From assembly GCF_026163685.1 (NCBI RefSeq), contig NZ_JAOXSR010000007.1:62001-126000 (forward strand): a stretch of DNA of 64,000 bases, read 5' to 3'. The stretch comes from Oerskovia flava. Its GTDB lineage: Bacteria > Actinomycetota > Actinomycetes > Actinomycetales > Cellulomonadaceae. Within the stretch, counting starts at the first letter, position 1; every line of letters begins with the position of its first letter. Shown here piece after piece: positions 36,620 through 47,400 of this stretch. A program made the translations under genes and the position numbers. Under the pieces are notes generated by a model that made no database searches, had not been told where the DNA came from, and worked only from the letters and a program-made list of their open reading frames with translations.

Positions 36620-38722
36620 TCAGAAGCGGCCTCCGCGCGAGGACCGGCCACCGGACGAGCGCCCGCCCGACGAGCGGCCGCCGGACGACCGGCCCGAGCT
36701 CCCGAGGCTGCCGCCCCTGCTGCGGCTGCGGCTACCGCCCCGGCTGCTGCCGCCGAACCCGCCGCCGCCGAACCCGCCGCCGCCGAACCCGCCGCCGCTG
36801 AACCCGCCGCCTCCGTACCCGCCGCCGTAGCCGCGGTTCCCGCCGCCGAGCATGCGGTCGAGGAGGATGCCGCCGAGGATCATGCCGCCGACGTTGCTGC
36901 CGCCGCCGGAGCCACCGCCCGTGCCGTAGCCGCCGCCCTGCTGGGACCAGGACGAGGCGTCGCGCTGGGCGAGCTGCGTCGCGGACTGGGCCCGTGCGTC
37001 GGCCTGCTGCGCGTGGGTGAGGGCGGTCACCGGGTCGGTCGGGGCGAGCGTGCGCGCCTCGCCGAGCAGGCGGATCGCCTCCGAGAGCTGGGTGCGGGCC
37101 TCGGGCCCGACGGCGCCGCGCCGCGTCTCGATGAAGTCGTTCGTGGCCCGGATCTGGGACTCGACCCGGCCCACGGTCTCGCGCAGCAGCGCGCTCGCCC
37201 GGGCGGCGTGCTCGGCCTGCTCGCGGTGCGGGGCGAGCGCCGCGTCGAGCGCGGCCTCGGCGTCGGTCAGGCGCCGCAGCGCCGCGATGGGGTCGCCCCC
37301 GCTGCGGACGCTCCCGGCGTTCGCGACGGCCGCCTGGGCCTCGGTGACCAGCGGTGCGACCGCCGGGTCGCCGGGCAGGAGGCGTCCGGCGTCGGCCATG
37401 TCGGCCGTGATCGAGGCGACCGCGCGGTCCAGGCGTGTGCCCGCTTCCGCGAGGTCGGACCCTGCGCGGTCCACCGCGTCGAGGAGCGTGACGGCCTGCC
37501 CGACGGCGTTCTCCGCCGCGCGCGCGAGCGTCACCGCGGTCGCCCGGTCGTCGGTGGTGAGAGCGGCGCGCCCCTGCGCGACGGTCTCGCGCGCGCCGGC
37601 CAGCAGGGCGGCGGCCTGGTCGGGGTTCTGCGAGACCGAGGCGAGCGCCGTCGCGGGGTAGGTGGTCGCGAGGGTCGCGAGCGTGGCGCGCGCGGCGTCG
37701 AGCCGACCCTCGATCTCCCCGGCGCGCCGGTCCGTCGCGTCCAGCACCTCGGGCGCGCGGGCCTGCAGGTCACGCAGCTCGTCGAAGGTCTCGGACTGCT
37801 CGTCGAGGGCGTCGTCCACCTCGTCGCACAGCGTGATGATCTGCACCATCATCGTGCGCGCGACCGGCTCGGTCTCGGGGACGTCGTCGTCGAGCTGCTG
37901 ACGCAGGGCGAAAGCCCGGCCGACCTTCGCCGTGCACGCGTCGAGGACGGCCGCGAACTCCCCGGTCGCGTCGAGCCCGAACTGGGCCTGCGCGAACCCG
38001 AGCTCCTCCTCCGACGTCTTCATCGCGTCGTCGACCGCCACGAGCGCCGAGCTCGCCCGGCGGTCGAGCTCGGGCGTCGGCAGCGCCGAGAGCTCGTCCG
38101 CCCCGGCACCCTGCGCGCCGCCCGTCGAGCCGTTGCGGCGGCGCAGGAACGCGCGGACGACGAACACCCCCACGACCACCACGGCGCCGATCAGCAGCAG
38201 CACGAGCACCGGTGAGGTCCCCGAGCCCGAACCGCCCGCGGCCTCCCGCGTGGTGTCGGCGGCCGCGATCGCGGCACCCGCCCAGGCGTCCTCGCGCAGC
38301 TCGTCCTCGGTGGCGGACTCGATCCGGTCGAGGTCCGACGACGACAGCGCGACGTTGGTGTCGTACGACAGCCCGTAGCGGCGCTCCTCGGTCGCGACCG
38401 CGAGCAGCAGGTCGTTGGTGCCGAGCCCGGACTCGTTCGCCGTGGCGTCGGCCCACCCGGCGCCGTCGAGCCCGTCGAACGTCTCGACGAACACCACGAA
38501 GAGCTGCAGGTCCGTCTCGTCCGCCAGCCGGTCGATCGCCGCCTGCACGTCGTCGGTCTCACCGCCCAGCACGCCCGCCGAGTCCGTGATCTCCCCGTCC
38601 ACGTCGAGCGGGGGCTCGGCGCGGGCCACGCTCGCACCCCCCGTCGCCAGGGCGAGGAGCAGGGTGAGCAGGGCCGCGCTCAGGAGGGTCAACCGCCAGG
38701 GCGCGCGCAGCGACGCGGGCAT
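36620..38722 (-). CDS. TPM-domain membrane protein with coiled-coil and Gly/Arg/Ser-rich tail
   Basis: 700-residue envelope protein. A signal peptide or anchor (~8-33, cleavage near VARA) precedes an extracytoplasmic TPM domain (~40-165; ITDSAGVL, DLQLFVVFVETFDGL, NDLLLAVATEERRYGLSYD). A transmembrane helix (~170-195) leads to a long helical cytosolic region (~230-600). The last ~100 residues are GGGYGGG and GGF repeats, then RSSGG repeats ending SSRGGRF. TPM proteins act in membrane or photosystem maintenance; with pspA downstream this looks like an envelope-stress pair. GTG 38731 (AAAGGA 7 nt upstream) is an equally good start. Confidence 0.85.
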   Translation of the reverse strand: MPASLRAPWRLTLLSAALLTLLLALATGGASVARAEPPLDVDGEITDSAGVLGGETDDVQAAIDRLADETDLQLFVVFVETFDGLDGAGWADATANESGLGTNDLLLAVATEERRYGLSYDTNVALSSSDLDRIESATEDELREDAWAGAAIAAADTTREAAGGSGSGTSPVLVLLLIGAVVVVGVFVVRAFLRRRNGSTGGAQGAGADELSALPTPELDRRASSALVAVDDAMKTSEEELGFAQAQFGLDATGEFAAVLDACTAKVGRAFALRQQLDDDVPETEPVARTMMVQIITLCDEVDDALDEQSETFDELRDLQARAPEVLDATDRRAGEIEGRLDAARATLATLATTYPATALASVSQNPDQAAALLAGARETVAQGRAALTTDDRATAVTLARAAENAVGQAVTLLDAVDRAGSDLAEAGTRLDRAVASITADMADAGRLLPGDPAVAPLVTEAQAAVANAGSVRSGGDPIAALRRLTDAEAALDAALAPHREQAEHAARASALLRETVGRVESQIRATNDFIETRRGAVGPEARTQLSEAIRLLGEARTLAPTDPVTALTHAQQADARAQSATQLAQRDASSWSQQGGGYGTGGGSGGGSNVGGMILGGILLDRMLGGGNRGYGGGYGGGGFSGGGFGGGGFGGGGFGGSSRGGSRSRSRGGSLGSSGRSSGGRSSGGRSSGGRSSRGGRF

Positions 38723-38901
38723 CAAGGTCACCTCGTGATCCTTTCCCACGCCGCACCCCCGCGCAATCCACGACCACCGCCCGGCAGGCTTCTCACCCGC
38801 CCGAACGCGCGGGTCCGGTCCCTTTCGGTGCCGTCGCGAGCGCGCCGTCAACCGCGCCGGGCGGGTCCTTGCTGCCGATGACGAGACAGCGGACCCACCC
38901 T

Positions 38902-40608
38902 CTACTGCGCAGTGTCGGAGATGCCCAGATCCTCCGCGTCCACGATGCGGTAGGCGTAGCCCTGCTCCGCCAGGAAGCGCTGCCGGTGCGCGGCGAAGTC
39001 CTGGTCCACGGTGTCGCGGGCGACGACGGCGTAGAAGTGGGCGGTGCGGCCGTCGGCCTTGGGGCGCATGATCCGCCCCAGGCGCTGCGCCTCCTCCTGG
39101 CGGGAGCCGAACGACCCGGACACCTGGATCGCGACGGACGCCTCGGGCAGGTCGATGGAGAAGTTCGCGACCTTGCTCACGACGAGCCGGTTGATCTCGC
39201 CGGAACGGAACTCCTCGAACAGGCGCTGGCGTTCGCGGACCGTCGTCGCGCCGGTGATGAGCGGCGCGTCGAGGTGCGCGGCGAGCTCCTCGAGCTGGTC
39301 GATGTACTGGCCGATGACGAGGACCTGGTCGTCCGGGTGCTGGGCGACGATCTGCTCGACCACCCGGTTCTTGCCCGTGGCGCTCGCCGCGAGGCGGTAC
39401 TTGTCCTCGGGCTCGGCGGTCGCGTACGTCATGCGGTCGGACTCGGGGAGCGTGAGGCGCACCTCGACGCAGTCGGCGGGCGCGATGTACCCCTGCGCCT
39501 CGATGTCCTTCCACGGCGCGTCGTAGCGCTTGGGGCCGATGAGGCTGAACACCTCGTCCTCGCGGCCGTCCTCGCGCACGAGCGTCGCGGTGAGCCCGAG
39601 CCGGCGCCGCGCCTGCAGGTCCGCGGTCATGCGGAAGATCGGCGCCGGCAGCAGGTGCACCTCGTCGTAGACGACGAGGCCCCAGTCGCGGGCGTCGAGC
39701 AGCTCGAGGTGCGTGTAGACGCCCTTCCGCTTGGTCGTCAGCACCTGGTAGGTCGCGATCGTCACCGGGCGGATCTCCTTGCGGGCGCCCGAGTACTCGC
39801 CGATCTCGTCCTCGGTGAGGCTGGTGCGCCGCACGAGCTCGTCGCGCCACTGCCGGGCGCTGACGGTGTTGGTGACGAGGATGAGCGTGGTCGTCCCGCT
39901 CTTGGCCATCGCGCCCGCGCCGACGATCGTCTTGCCGGCGCCGCACGGCAGCACGACGACGCCGGAGCCGCCGTGCCAGAACCCTTCGACGGCCTGCGCC
40001 TGGTACGGGCGCATCTCCCAGGGCTTGCCGGGTGCGTCGGACGGGTCCGCACCGTCGGGCACGCGCGGCGGGACGGTCGTGGTGAGCTCGATGGCGTGCT
40101 TCTCGCCGTCGACGTACCCGGCGAGGTCCTCGGCGGGCCAGCCGAGCTTGACGAGGACCTGCTTGAGGTGGCCGCGCTCGGACGGGTGGACGAGCACGGT
40201 GAGGTCGTCGACCCGCTCGCCCACGAGACCGGCGGTGCGCTTGGACTTGAGGACCTCGGCGAGGACGGCGCGGTCGGTCGCCTCTAGCACGAGGCCGTGC
40301 GTCGGGTGCTGGGACAGGGTGAGGCGCCCGTAGCGCGACATCGTCTCGGCGACGTCCACGAGCAGGGCGTGCGGCACCGAGTAGCGGCTGTACTCCAGGA
40401 GGACGGCGACGACCTGCTCCGCGTCGTGCCCGGCGGCGCGCGCGTTCCACAGCCCGAGCGGCGTCAGCCGGTAGGTGTGGACGTGCTCGGGCGCGCGCTC
40501 CAGCTCGGCGAAGGGCGCGATCGCACGACGCGCCTCACCGGCGCGGGGGTGGTCGACCTCGAGCAGCAGCGACTTGTCGCTCTGCACGATGAGGGGGCCG
40601 TCGTTCAT
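38902..40608 (-). CDS. DNA repair helicase XPB (bacterial)
   Basis: SF2 3'-5' DNA helicase, 568 residues. After an N-terminal domain (~1-180) come motif I PCGAGKT (221-227), motif II DEVH (315-318), motif III with the XPB-specific RED triad (GLTATLVREDG, R345-D347) and motif VI QEEAQRLGRIMRPK. Bacterial XPB occurs mostly in actinobacteria, and its repair role is inferred from archaeal and eukaryotic homologues. ATG 40608 has AGAAGGAG 4 nt upstream. Its upstream partner is the helicase-associated protein (46-bp gap). Confidence 0.95.
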   Translation of the reverse strand: MNDGPLIVQSDKSLLLEVDHPRAGEARRAIAPFAELERAPEHVHTYRLTPLGLWNARAAGHDAEQVVAVLLEYSRYSVPHALLVDVAETMSRYGRLTLSQHPTHGLVLEATDRAVLAEVLKSKRTAGLVGERVDDLTVLVHPSERGHLKQVLVKLGWPAEDLAGYVDGEKHAIELTTTVPPRVPDGADPSDAPGKPWEMRPYQAQAVEGFWHGGSGVVVLPCGAGKTIVGAGAMAKSGTTTLILVTNTVSARQWRDELVRRTSLTEDEIGEYSGARKEIRPVTIATYQVLTTKRKGVYTHLELLDARDWGLVVYDEVHLLPAPIFRMTADLQARRRLGLTATLVREDGREDEVFSLIGPKRYDAPWKDIEAQGYIAPADCVEVRLTLPESDRMTYATAEPEDKYRLAASATGKNRVVEQIVAQHPDDQVLVIGQYIDQLEELAAHLDAPLITGATTVRERQRLFEEFRSGEINRLVVSKVANFSIDLPEASVAIQVSGSFGSRQEEAQRLGRIMRPKADGRTAHFYAVVARDTVDQDFAAHRQRFLAEQGYAYRIVDAEDLGISDTAQ

Positions 40609-40654
40609 GCGTCTCCTTCTGCACGAGGGAGAGCACCTGTCGGCGACGGGTGCT

Positions 40655-43168
40655 CTATGCCGACGACCCGTCGTCGGGGTCGTCGGGTAGGTCAAGGGTG
40701 ACGGACGCGATGCGGTGGACCGCGACCGTGAGCTCGGCGTCCCGCACGAGATCCTGTGCGCGCAGGCGACCCGCCTCGAGCGTGACGGGCCGCACCCGGC
40801 GGCGTGCCGGCGAGCCCTGCGGCCCCACGACCTCCAACCAGACCATGGTGCCTGCGTCGATCGCCTCGCGCAGGAGCGACAACGCGTCGGCGGGGTCCGT
40901 TGTTCCGGAGCCCTCCCGCACGCGGGCCCGTTCCGGCCCGCCCCACGGACCCTGCCCGACGTCGGTCCCGCCGCGGCGAGGGCCGTCGCCACCGTCCGTG
41001 GTCGGGCCGGGCCCCGTGCGCTGGGCGTCGTCGGTGCGCCCGGTGGCCCGCAGCTGGGCGACGAGCCGCTCCGCCGCGGCCCGCGGGCTCGTCACCTCGA
41101 CCTGCCGCCCCCGGAAGCCGCCGCGCCGTGGCGCCGGCCGGGCCGGGGGGTGCTGGTCCTCGGTGCGCAGCACCCGGCCGTCCGGCCCCTCCACCGCGGA
41201 GACCAGGCCGTGCGCGCGCAGGGCGTCCTGCAGGTCCGCGGCGGGGGCGTGCGCGACGAGCACCGTGGGGGCGATCCGCACGAGCGTGAGGTGCCGCAGC
41301 GAGAGGTCCTCGACCAGGCCGGTGAGCAGCACCGGGTCCTCCGCGCGGACGTAGCTCATGGCCGCACCGACGCGCAGCCGGCCGTGGCGGCGCGCGGTGT
41401 CCCGCACGAGGTACTCCAGCGGCTGGGGGAGCGGGGTGCGCGAGTGCGCGGCGAGGTCGGTGAGCAGGTCCTCCGCGCCACGACCCTGGTCGAGGGCGCG
41501 CACCACCGAGTCGGGCGTGAACCGGACCGTCGTCGCGGCGCCGCGCGACTCGACCTCCGCGACGGCGTCGACGAGCCGCTCGAGGTCGCCCGACGGCCTG
41601 CCCGGGATGATGCCCGTGAGGTCGCCCTGGAGGAGCAGGTCGTCGACCTCGGGGGGCAGGACCCCCTCGAGCGCCGCCGCGAGCGCGGCGGTCGCGCCGC
41701 CGCCCCCACCCGGACCGGCGGCGCGCTCGATCGGCACCGGCGCCGTCGTCGGCTCCGTGCCGTCGGCCGGCTCGGGGGACCCCGCCAGGACCCGGCAGAG
41801 CTCGACGCCCTGCGGTGCGAGCGCACCGACCCCGGTCACGCCGAGCGCCTCGGCCTCGCGCAGCAGCCCGCGCACCGCCTGGGCGGGCGGCGCGGCGCGA
41901 GGGGTGTGCCAGTGCAGGACCTCGAGCACGGCGTCCTCGTCGAGCGCCGCACCGGGCTGCGCCGCGAGGGCGTCGAGCACGGCCCGGCGCAGGCGCACCA
42001 CCCACGGCCGGTGCATGTCCTGCTCGAGCGGGGAGCGGCGGGCGCCCTTCTCGTCGCGCGTTCCCACGAGCCACGGGGTGCGCGGGGATGCCCCCCACGC
42101 GGCCGTGAGCACGGCCCACCGCGCGGACAGGGTCTGCTCGGCCCAGTCCGTGGCCGCCACGGTGACGGCGTACGACGGCGGGTCGTCGCCGTCGTCGGCC
42201 ACCAGCCCCGCGGCGAAGGCCAGCTCGGCCGCGAGGACGGCCGCCTCGTCGTGCGTCCCGAGCTCGCGGGCGAGCCGGCGCAGGTCCCGGACCGACAGGC
42301 CGCCCGAGCGCAGCACGCTCGGCGGGTCCAGACGCCAGGCAGCGACGACGTGCGACACGTGCCGCACGATCTCGCGGGCGGCGTCGGCCGACTCGGCGGC
42401 GACGGTCGCCTCGGGTCGCTGCGGGGCCTCGGGGCGCGGGGGCCGGGCGTCGACCCGGGCGTGGGTGCGCCCGCCGCGCAGCGCCAGGGCCACCTCGCGC
42501 GGTAGGACGACGTGGCGCTCGTCGGAGCCCAGCAGCAGGCTGCGCTCGGTCAACCACCGGGTCGCGGTGACGCCCCGAGGGTCCGCGGTCGGGGCCACGC
42601 CGACAGGTGGGCCCCACGTGAGCGCCGCGAGGATCTCGCGCGCCCCGGGCGGCGCGTCGGCCAGCTCACGGCCCAGGTCGGCGGGGACGCGTCGACCGCG
42701 CGGGCCGAGCCCGGCCGGGTACGGGCCGAGCGCCTCGGCCAGGCCCGGCGACGGGCGCAGGTCGACGGCCGGACCGCCCGGCCTCGCGGCCGCGTCCCAC
42801 ACCAGCGCCTGCTCGACGAGCCGGTCGAGCGCGGCGAGCACGAGGTCGGCGTCGGGCTCGTCCCCCGCTTCCTCGGTGAGTGCTGCGAGCAGGGCGGTGG
42901 GGTCGAGCGGCGCGCCGGTCGGGGACGCGGACCCCTCCCCGAGCACCACCACGGCCTCCAGGACCTGGACCTCGAGCACGTCGAGCCGCACGAGCGCGCG
43001 GTCGATGCTCGTGCGGCTGGAGGCGCGGGCTGCGAGCGAGCGCAGCGTCGAGGGCGACGGGCGGCCCAGGTCCGGGCGGCGGAGCAGGAGCGCAACCAGG
43101 TCCTCGTCGCTGCGGGAGCGAAGAGCGTCGCTGAACGTACGGCCACCGGGCGTACTGGGGCTGGGCAT
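40655..43168 (-). CDS. Helicase-associated (Helicase_C_3-type) protein upstream of XPB
   Basis: 837-residue protein of unknown activity. The N-terminal part (FSDALRSRSDEDLVALLLRRPDL) and winged-helix-like middle are followed by a C-terminal Helicase_C_3-type region (~560-690: LLLQGDLTGIIPGRPS, TTVRFTPDSVVRALDQG, RHGRLRVGAAMSYVRAEDP). It has no Walker A motif, so it is not a helicase itself. Directly upstream of XPB on the same strand, an arrangement I know from other actinobacteria, hence a likely partner or regulator. Confidence 0.82.
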   Translation of the reverse strand: MPSPSTPGGRTFSDALRSRSDEDLVALLLRRPDLGRPSPSTLRSLAARASSRTSIDRALVRLDVLEVQVLEAVVVLGEGSASPTGAPLDPTALLAALTEEAGDEPDADLVLAALDRLVEQALVWDAAARPGGPAVDLRPSPGLAEALGPYPAGLGPRGRRVPADLGRELADAPPGAREILAALTWGPPVGVAPTADPRGVTATRWLTERSLLLGSDERHVVLPREVALALRGGRTHARVDARPPRPEAPQRPEATVAAESADAAREIVRHVSHVVAAWRLDPPSVLRSGGLSVRDLRRLARELGTHDEAAVLAAELAFAAGLVADDGDDPPSYAVTVAATDWAEQTLSARWAVLTAAWGASPRTPWLVGTRDEKGARRSPLEQDMHRPWVVRLRRAVLDALAAQPGAALDEDAVLEVLHWHTPRAAPPAQAVRGLLREAEALGVTGVGALAPQGVELCRVLAGSPEPADGTEPTTAPVPIERAAGPGGGGGATAALAAALEGVLPPEVDDLLLQGDLTGIIPGRPSGDLERLVDAVAEVESRGAATTVRFTPDSVVRALDQGRGAEDLLTDLAAHSRTPLPQPLEYLVRDTARRHGRLRVGAAMSYVRAEDPVLLTGLVEDLSLRHLTLVRIAPTVLVAHAPAADLQDALRAHGLVSAVEGPDGRVLRTEDQHPPARPAPRRGGFRGRQVEVTSPRAAAERLVAQLRATGRTDDAQRTGPGPTTDGGDGPRRGGTDVGQGPWGGPERARVREGSGTTDPADALSLLREAIDAGTMVWLEVVGPQGSPARRRVRPVTLEAGRLRAQDLVRDAELTVAVHRIASVTLDLPDDPDDGSSA

Positions 43169-43298
43169 CGTCCCGATCCTATGTCGCCGACCGCCGCTCG
43201 ACCGTCGGGCGGGCGCGCGGGTGGTGCGGATGCGGTGATGGAGCGTGACGGCCGGTAACCTTGAGGTTCTGGTTCCCACGAGCACAAACGAGGTTCAC

Positions 43299-43682
43299 GT
43301 GCCCACCGGCAAGGTCAAGTGGTTCGATACCGAACGCGGCTTCGGATTTATCGCCGCCGAAGACGGCGACGAGGTGTTCCTGCACGCCTCCGCGCTGCCC
43401 GCGGGCGCTCCTGCTCCCAAGCCGGGGGCGCGCGTCGACTTCGGTGTCGCGGACGGCAAGCGTGGCCCGCAGGCGCTCGCGGTCAAGCTTCTCGACCCGG
43501 TGCCCTCGGTCGCGAAGGCGCGTCGTCGGCCCGCCGACGAGATGGCGATCATCGTCGAGGACCTCATCAAGGAGCTCGACGGGGTCGGCAACGGTCTGCG
43601 CCGTGGCCGCTTCCCCGAGAAGCCCAAGGCGACGACGGTCGCGACCGTGCTGCGCGCCGTCGCCGACGAGCTCGAGGCCTGA
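43299..43682 (+). CDS. Cold-shock-domain protein with C-terminal extension
   Basis: Single-stranded nucleic-acid-binding protein, 127 residues. The CSD (~1-65) has RNP1-like KWFDTERGFGFIA and RNP2-like DEVFLHASAL. A helical extension of ~60 residues (AIIVEDLIKELDGVGNGLRRGRFPEKPKATTVATVLR) follows, as in longer actinobacterial Csps; classical Csps are ~67 residues. GTG 43299 has GAGG about 5 nt upstream. The next gene starts one base after its stop, so they form one transcription unit. Confidence 0.9.
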   Translation: MPTGKVKWFDTERGFGFIAAEDGDEVFLHASALPAGAPAPKPGARVDFGVADGKRGPQALAVKLLDPVPSVAKARRRPADEMAIIVEDLIKELDGVGNGLRRGRFPEKPKATTVATVLRAVADELEA

Positions 43683-43683
43683 G

Positions 43684-44496
43684 ATGACGGTGGCCGCAGC
43701 GGAGGAGAAGCGCACGACGACCCGCAAGGTGTCTGCGCGTGCCGCGAAGGACGCGGTGCTGCTCGGCGCCGTCGAGGTCGCCCGTGCCGCGGCCGAGGAG
43801 GTCGCGGAGCGAGTGGCCGACGTCGGCGAGCACCTGGGCACGCTCGTCGAGGACGACCGGCTCGTCTCGCACTACTTCGCGTGCACGCTGCGCGGGTACC
43901 GCGGGTGGCGCTGGACCGTGACGCTCGCGCGCATCCCGCGCAGCCGCAACGCGACGGTGTGCGAGGTCGAGCTGCTCCCGGGCGACGAGGCGATCCTCGC
44001 CCCTGCCTGGCTGCCCTGGTCCGAGCGCATCCGCCCGGGTGACATCGGCGCCGGCGACGTGCTGCCGTTCGTCCCCGACGACCCGCGCCTCGAGCCCGGG
44101 TTCACGTCGAGCGGTGACGAGGAGGTCGATGCGGTCGCGATCGACGAGCTCGCGCTCGCCCGGGTGCGGGTGCTCTCCCCGCAGGGCCGCGACGAGGCCG
44201 CCGAGCGGTGGTACCGGGGCACCCGCGGGCCGACGACGCCGGGCGCCGTCGCGTCCGCCGAGGGCTGCGGTACGTGCGGCTTCCTCGTTCCGCTCCAGGG
44301 CGCGCTGGGTCAGCTCTTCGGCGTCTGCGTCAACGAGTGGTCGCCCGACGACGGCAAGGTCGTGAGCCTCGACCACGGATGCGGCGCGCACTCCGAGACC
44401 GACGTGGAGCCGCACCCGACCGACTGGCCGGCGCCCGCGCCCGTGATCGACGAGCTGGGCGTGGAGATCGTCGACGGGGCGGTCCCCGAACGGTGA
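43684..44496 (+). CDS. DUF3027-family protein
   Basis: Actinobacterial protein of unknown function, 270 residues. Conserved block VSHYFACTLRGYRGWRWTVTLAR (~60-82), then LLPGDEAILAPAWLPWSERIRPGDIGAGD. A C-terminal cysteine cluster GCGTCGF ... FGVCVNEW ... DHGCGAHSE (~195-240) looks like a structural zinc site; four to five Cys plus His are available. Sandwiched between the cold-shock gene (1 bp) and the ATPase gene (4-bp overlap), it is very likely functionally tied to both. Confidence 0.85.
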   Translation: MTVAAAEEKRTTTRKVSARAAKDAVLLGAVEVARAAAEEVAERVADVGEHLGTLVEDDRLVSHYFACTLRGYRGWRWTVTLARIPRSRNATVCEVELLPGDEAILAPAWLPWSERIRPGDIGAGDVLPFVPDDPRLEPGFTSSGDEEVDAVAIDELALARVRVLSPQGRDEAAERWYRGTRGPTTPGAVASAEGCGTCGFLVPLQGALGQLFGVCVNEWSPDDGKVVSLDHGCGAHSETDVEPHPTDWPAPAPVIDELGVEIVDGAVPER

Positions 44497-47400
44497 CCGA
44501 GGACGTCTTCGGGACGGCGGCGCTGCGCGGCGCGGTCACGGAGGCGTGGCGCGGCTCGCCGACGAGGTTCCGCGAGGACGCGAACACCGAGGAGGACCAC
44601 GCCCACGGGTATTACCGGGGGCGGGTCGTCGTCGAGCTCGCGCAGAACGCGGCGGACGCCGCGGCGCGGGCTGGAGAGCCCGGGCGACTGACCCTCCACC
44701 TGCGGCGCGACCCCGCCGGCACCTGGTCGCTGCGCGCGCACAACACCGGTCTGCCCCTGGATGCCGACGGTGTGGCGTCCCTGGCGTCGATGCGCGCCTC
44801 GGCGAAGACCCACCCCGGCCAGGTCGGCCGCTTCGGCGTCGGGTTCGCCGCGGTGCGGTCCGTCGCCGACGAGATCTCCGTGCGGTCCGTGGGCGGCGGG
44901 GTGCGGTTCTCCCTGGAGGCCACCCGCGAGGCGCTCGAGGAGGCGTCGCGCGGCACCGCCGGCGGGGACGTCGACGACGCCGGGCGCCGCCTCGCGCAGG
45001 CCGTGGCCGAGCGCGGCGACGCGCTGCCCGTCCTACGCCTGCCCTTCCCGGCCGACGGCGTCACGGACGGGACCGTCGTCGAGCTGCGCCTGCGGGACGC
45101 CGCCGCGGTCGTCGAGGTCCGGCGCCAGCTCGCGGAGGTCGACGACGCCCTGCTGCTCGCGCTGCCGGCGCTCGCCGAGATCGTCGTCAGCACCGACCCG
45201 GAGGCCCTCGCCGGCGGCGCCGACGACCAGGGACGTGAGCACGGGCCCACGACGCGCCGGCTCGCCGACGTGGGGTCGCGGTGGACGGTCCTGCGGGCGG
45301 GCGGCGACCTGCCGCCGGACGTCGTCGCGTCGTTGCCCGTCGAGCTGCGCCGGTCCGCGTGGACGGTCGTGTGGGCCCTGCGGTCGGACGACGGCCGCCC
45401 CCGCCCCCTCGTGGCGGCACCCGTGCTGCACGGCCCCACTCCCACGGACGAGCCGCTGACGTTCCCCGCACTGCTCGTCGCGTCGTTCCCGCTCGACCCC
45501 GGGCGTCGCCACGTCGCTCCCGGTCCGGTGACCGACGCCGTCGCGCAGCACGCGGGGCTCCAGTTCGCCCGGCTGCTCGCCGACGTCGCGTCCACGGGCT
45601 CCGACGTCCTCGACCTCGTGCCGACCGGGATGCCCGCCGGTGCGCTCGACGCGGCGATCCGGGACGCGGCGCTCGCCGCGCTGCGGAGCACGCCGCTGCT
45701 CGCTGGCGCCGACCCGGGCGTCGACGACCCGGACGTCAACCCGGACCTCGACGACAGAGCCGCGGGTGCGCTCGTCGCACCGCAGGACGCCCAGATGCTG
45801 CTCGGTCCGGCGGGCCGCGACCCGCGGGTGCAACAGGTGCTGGGACGCGCGGTGGGCGACCTCGTCGACGTCCCCGCCCGGCAGCACGCGCTCGCGCGGT
45901 CGCTCGGTGTGCGGGCGCGCGACCTGGCGGACCTGCTCGACGACGTCCCCGCGGGCCTCCCGCCCGAGCGGTGGCACGAGGTGTACGCGGCGCTGGCCCC
46001 GTCGGTCGGCGAGCAAGGCGTCGCGGAGTCGCTCGGCGCCATGGTGGTGCCGCTCGCGGACGGGCGTCGGGTCCGCGGCCCACGGGGGACGGCGCTCCTG
46101 CCAGAGGGCTCCGGTGGCCGGCTCGGGGAGCTCGCGCGCGCCCTGGAGGTGCGGGTCGTCGACCCGGCCGCGGCCCATCCGGTCCTCGAGCGGCTGGGTG
46201 CCGTGCCGACGTCGGCCCGCCGGCTCCTCGACGACGCGACCGTCCGCGCCGCGGTGCGGGAGGCCGCACAGACCCTGCTCGACGACCCGCACGACGACCT
46301 CGCCCTCGAGGTGACGTCCGCGGCGCTCGAGCTCGTCGCGCTCGCGACCGGCGAGGCGGGCGCGAGCGACGACCTACCCTTCTGGCTCGGGGAGCTCCCG
46401 CTGGCCACCGACGAGGGCGACCTGTTGCCCGCGCGGGACTGCGTACTGCCCGGCAGCTGGGCGGCGGACGTCTTCGACGCGCTCGTGCCCGTCGCCGCGG
46501 ACGTGGTCGACCGCTGGGGGCAAGACGTCCTGCGCGCGGTCGGCGTCCACACCGGCCTCGCGGTCTACCGGGTCGTCGACGTGCTCGTGCCGCTCGACGG
46601 GTCCTCCGACGCCGGCGATCACGACGATCTGGCCGGTCCAGGGAGCGACGCAGGTGACGGGCCGCAGGCGTGGCTCGCGTCCTGGTCTTCCTACGTGGCG
46701 TACCTGGGGGAGACGCTGGGCGCAGGAGCGTGGGTCGGTGACGTCGAGGCGGTCTCCGACCTCGACGCGGTCGCTGACGACGCCTGGCCCGACCTGCTCG
46801 CTCGCCTCGCCCAGGACCCGGCGGCTCGAGCCGCGCTCGTCACCCCCGTCCGTGCGGAGGGCGGCGCGGGCGCGCACATCCGCACCGCGCCGTCGTACAC
46901 CGCGTGGTGGCTCCGCGAGCACCTGGGTGCGCCCTTCGCCGCCGACGTCCCGCTCCTGGCCCCCGTGCCGCCCGCCGTCGCGGGCCTCGACCCCATCGTG
47001 CGGCGGGCGCTGGGCGAGGTGGCGGACCTCGGCGAGGTCACCCCGCAGGACTGGCCCTGCGTCCTGGCCGCGCTGCCCGACGTCGGCAGCCCGGTCGACC
47101 CGCACGTCGCCCTGGCCGTGTGGCGGGGCCTGGCGGCGCTGGCCGCGACGGGGACCGAGCTCGACCCGCTCCCGGACCGGTTGCCCGCCCTGCACGGCCA
47201 GGACGTCCAGGTCGTCGACGCCGGTGACGTGGCCGTCACGTCGTCGACCCAGCACGCCCAGCTCGCACCCGTCGTGCCGACGACCGGGGACACCGACGCG
47301 CTCGCCGACCTCCTCGACCTGCCGGTCGTGCCCGGCGAGGGCCATGCCGAGCGGCCGGACGAACCGGGCGTCGCGGTGCCGCTCGACCCGCGCGTGCGGG

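Noticed and set aside
36770-36830. CRISPR-like or satellite repeat
   Set aside because: These short repeats are codons for Gly-rich GGF units of the TPM protein; there are no spacers.
36620-40450. One continuous 1,276-residue - strand frame covering the TPM gene and part of XPB
   Set aside because: The first half is an out-of-frame shadow of XPB. The real TPM start is at 38,722 (or GTG 38,731) with a signal peptide.
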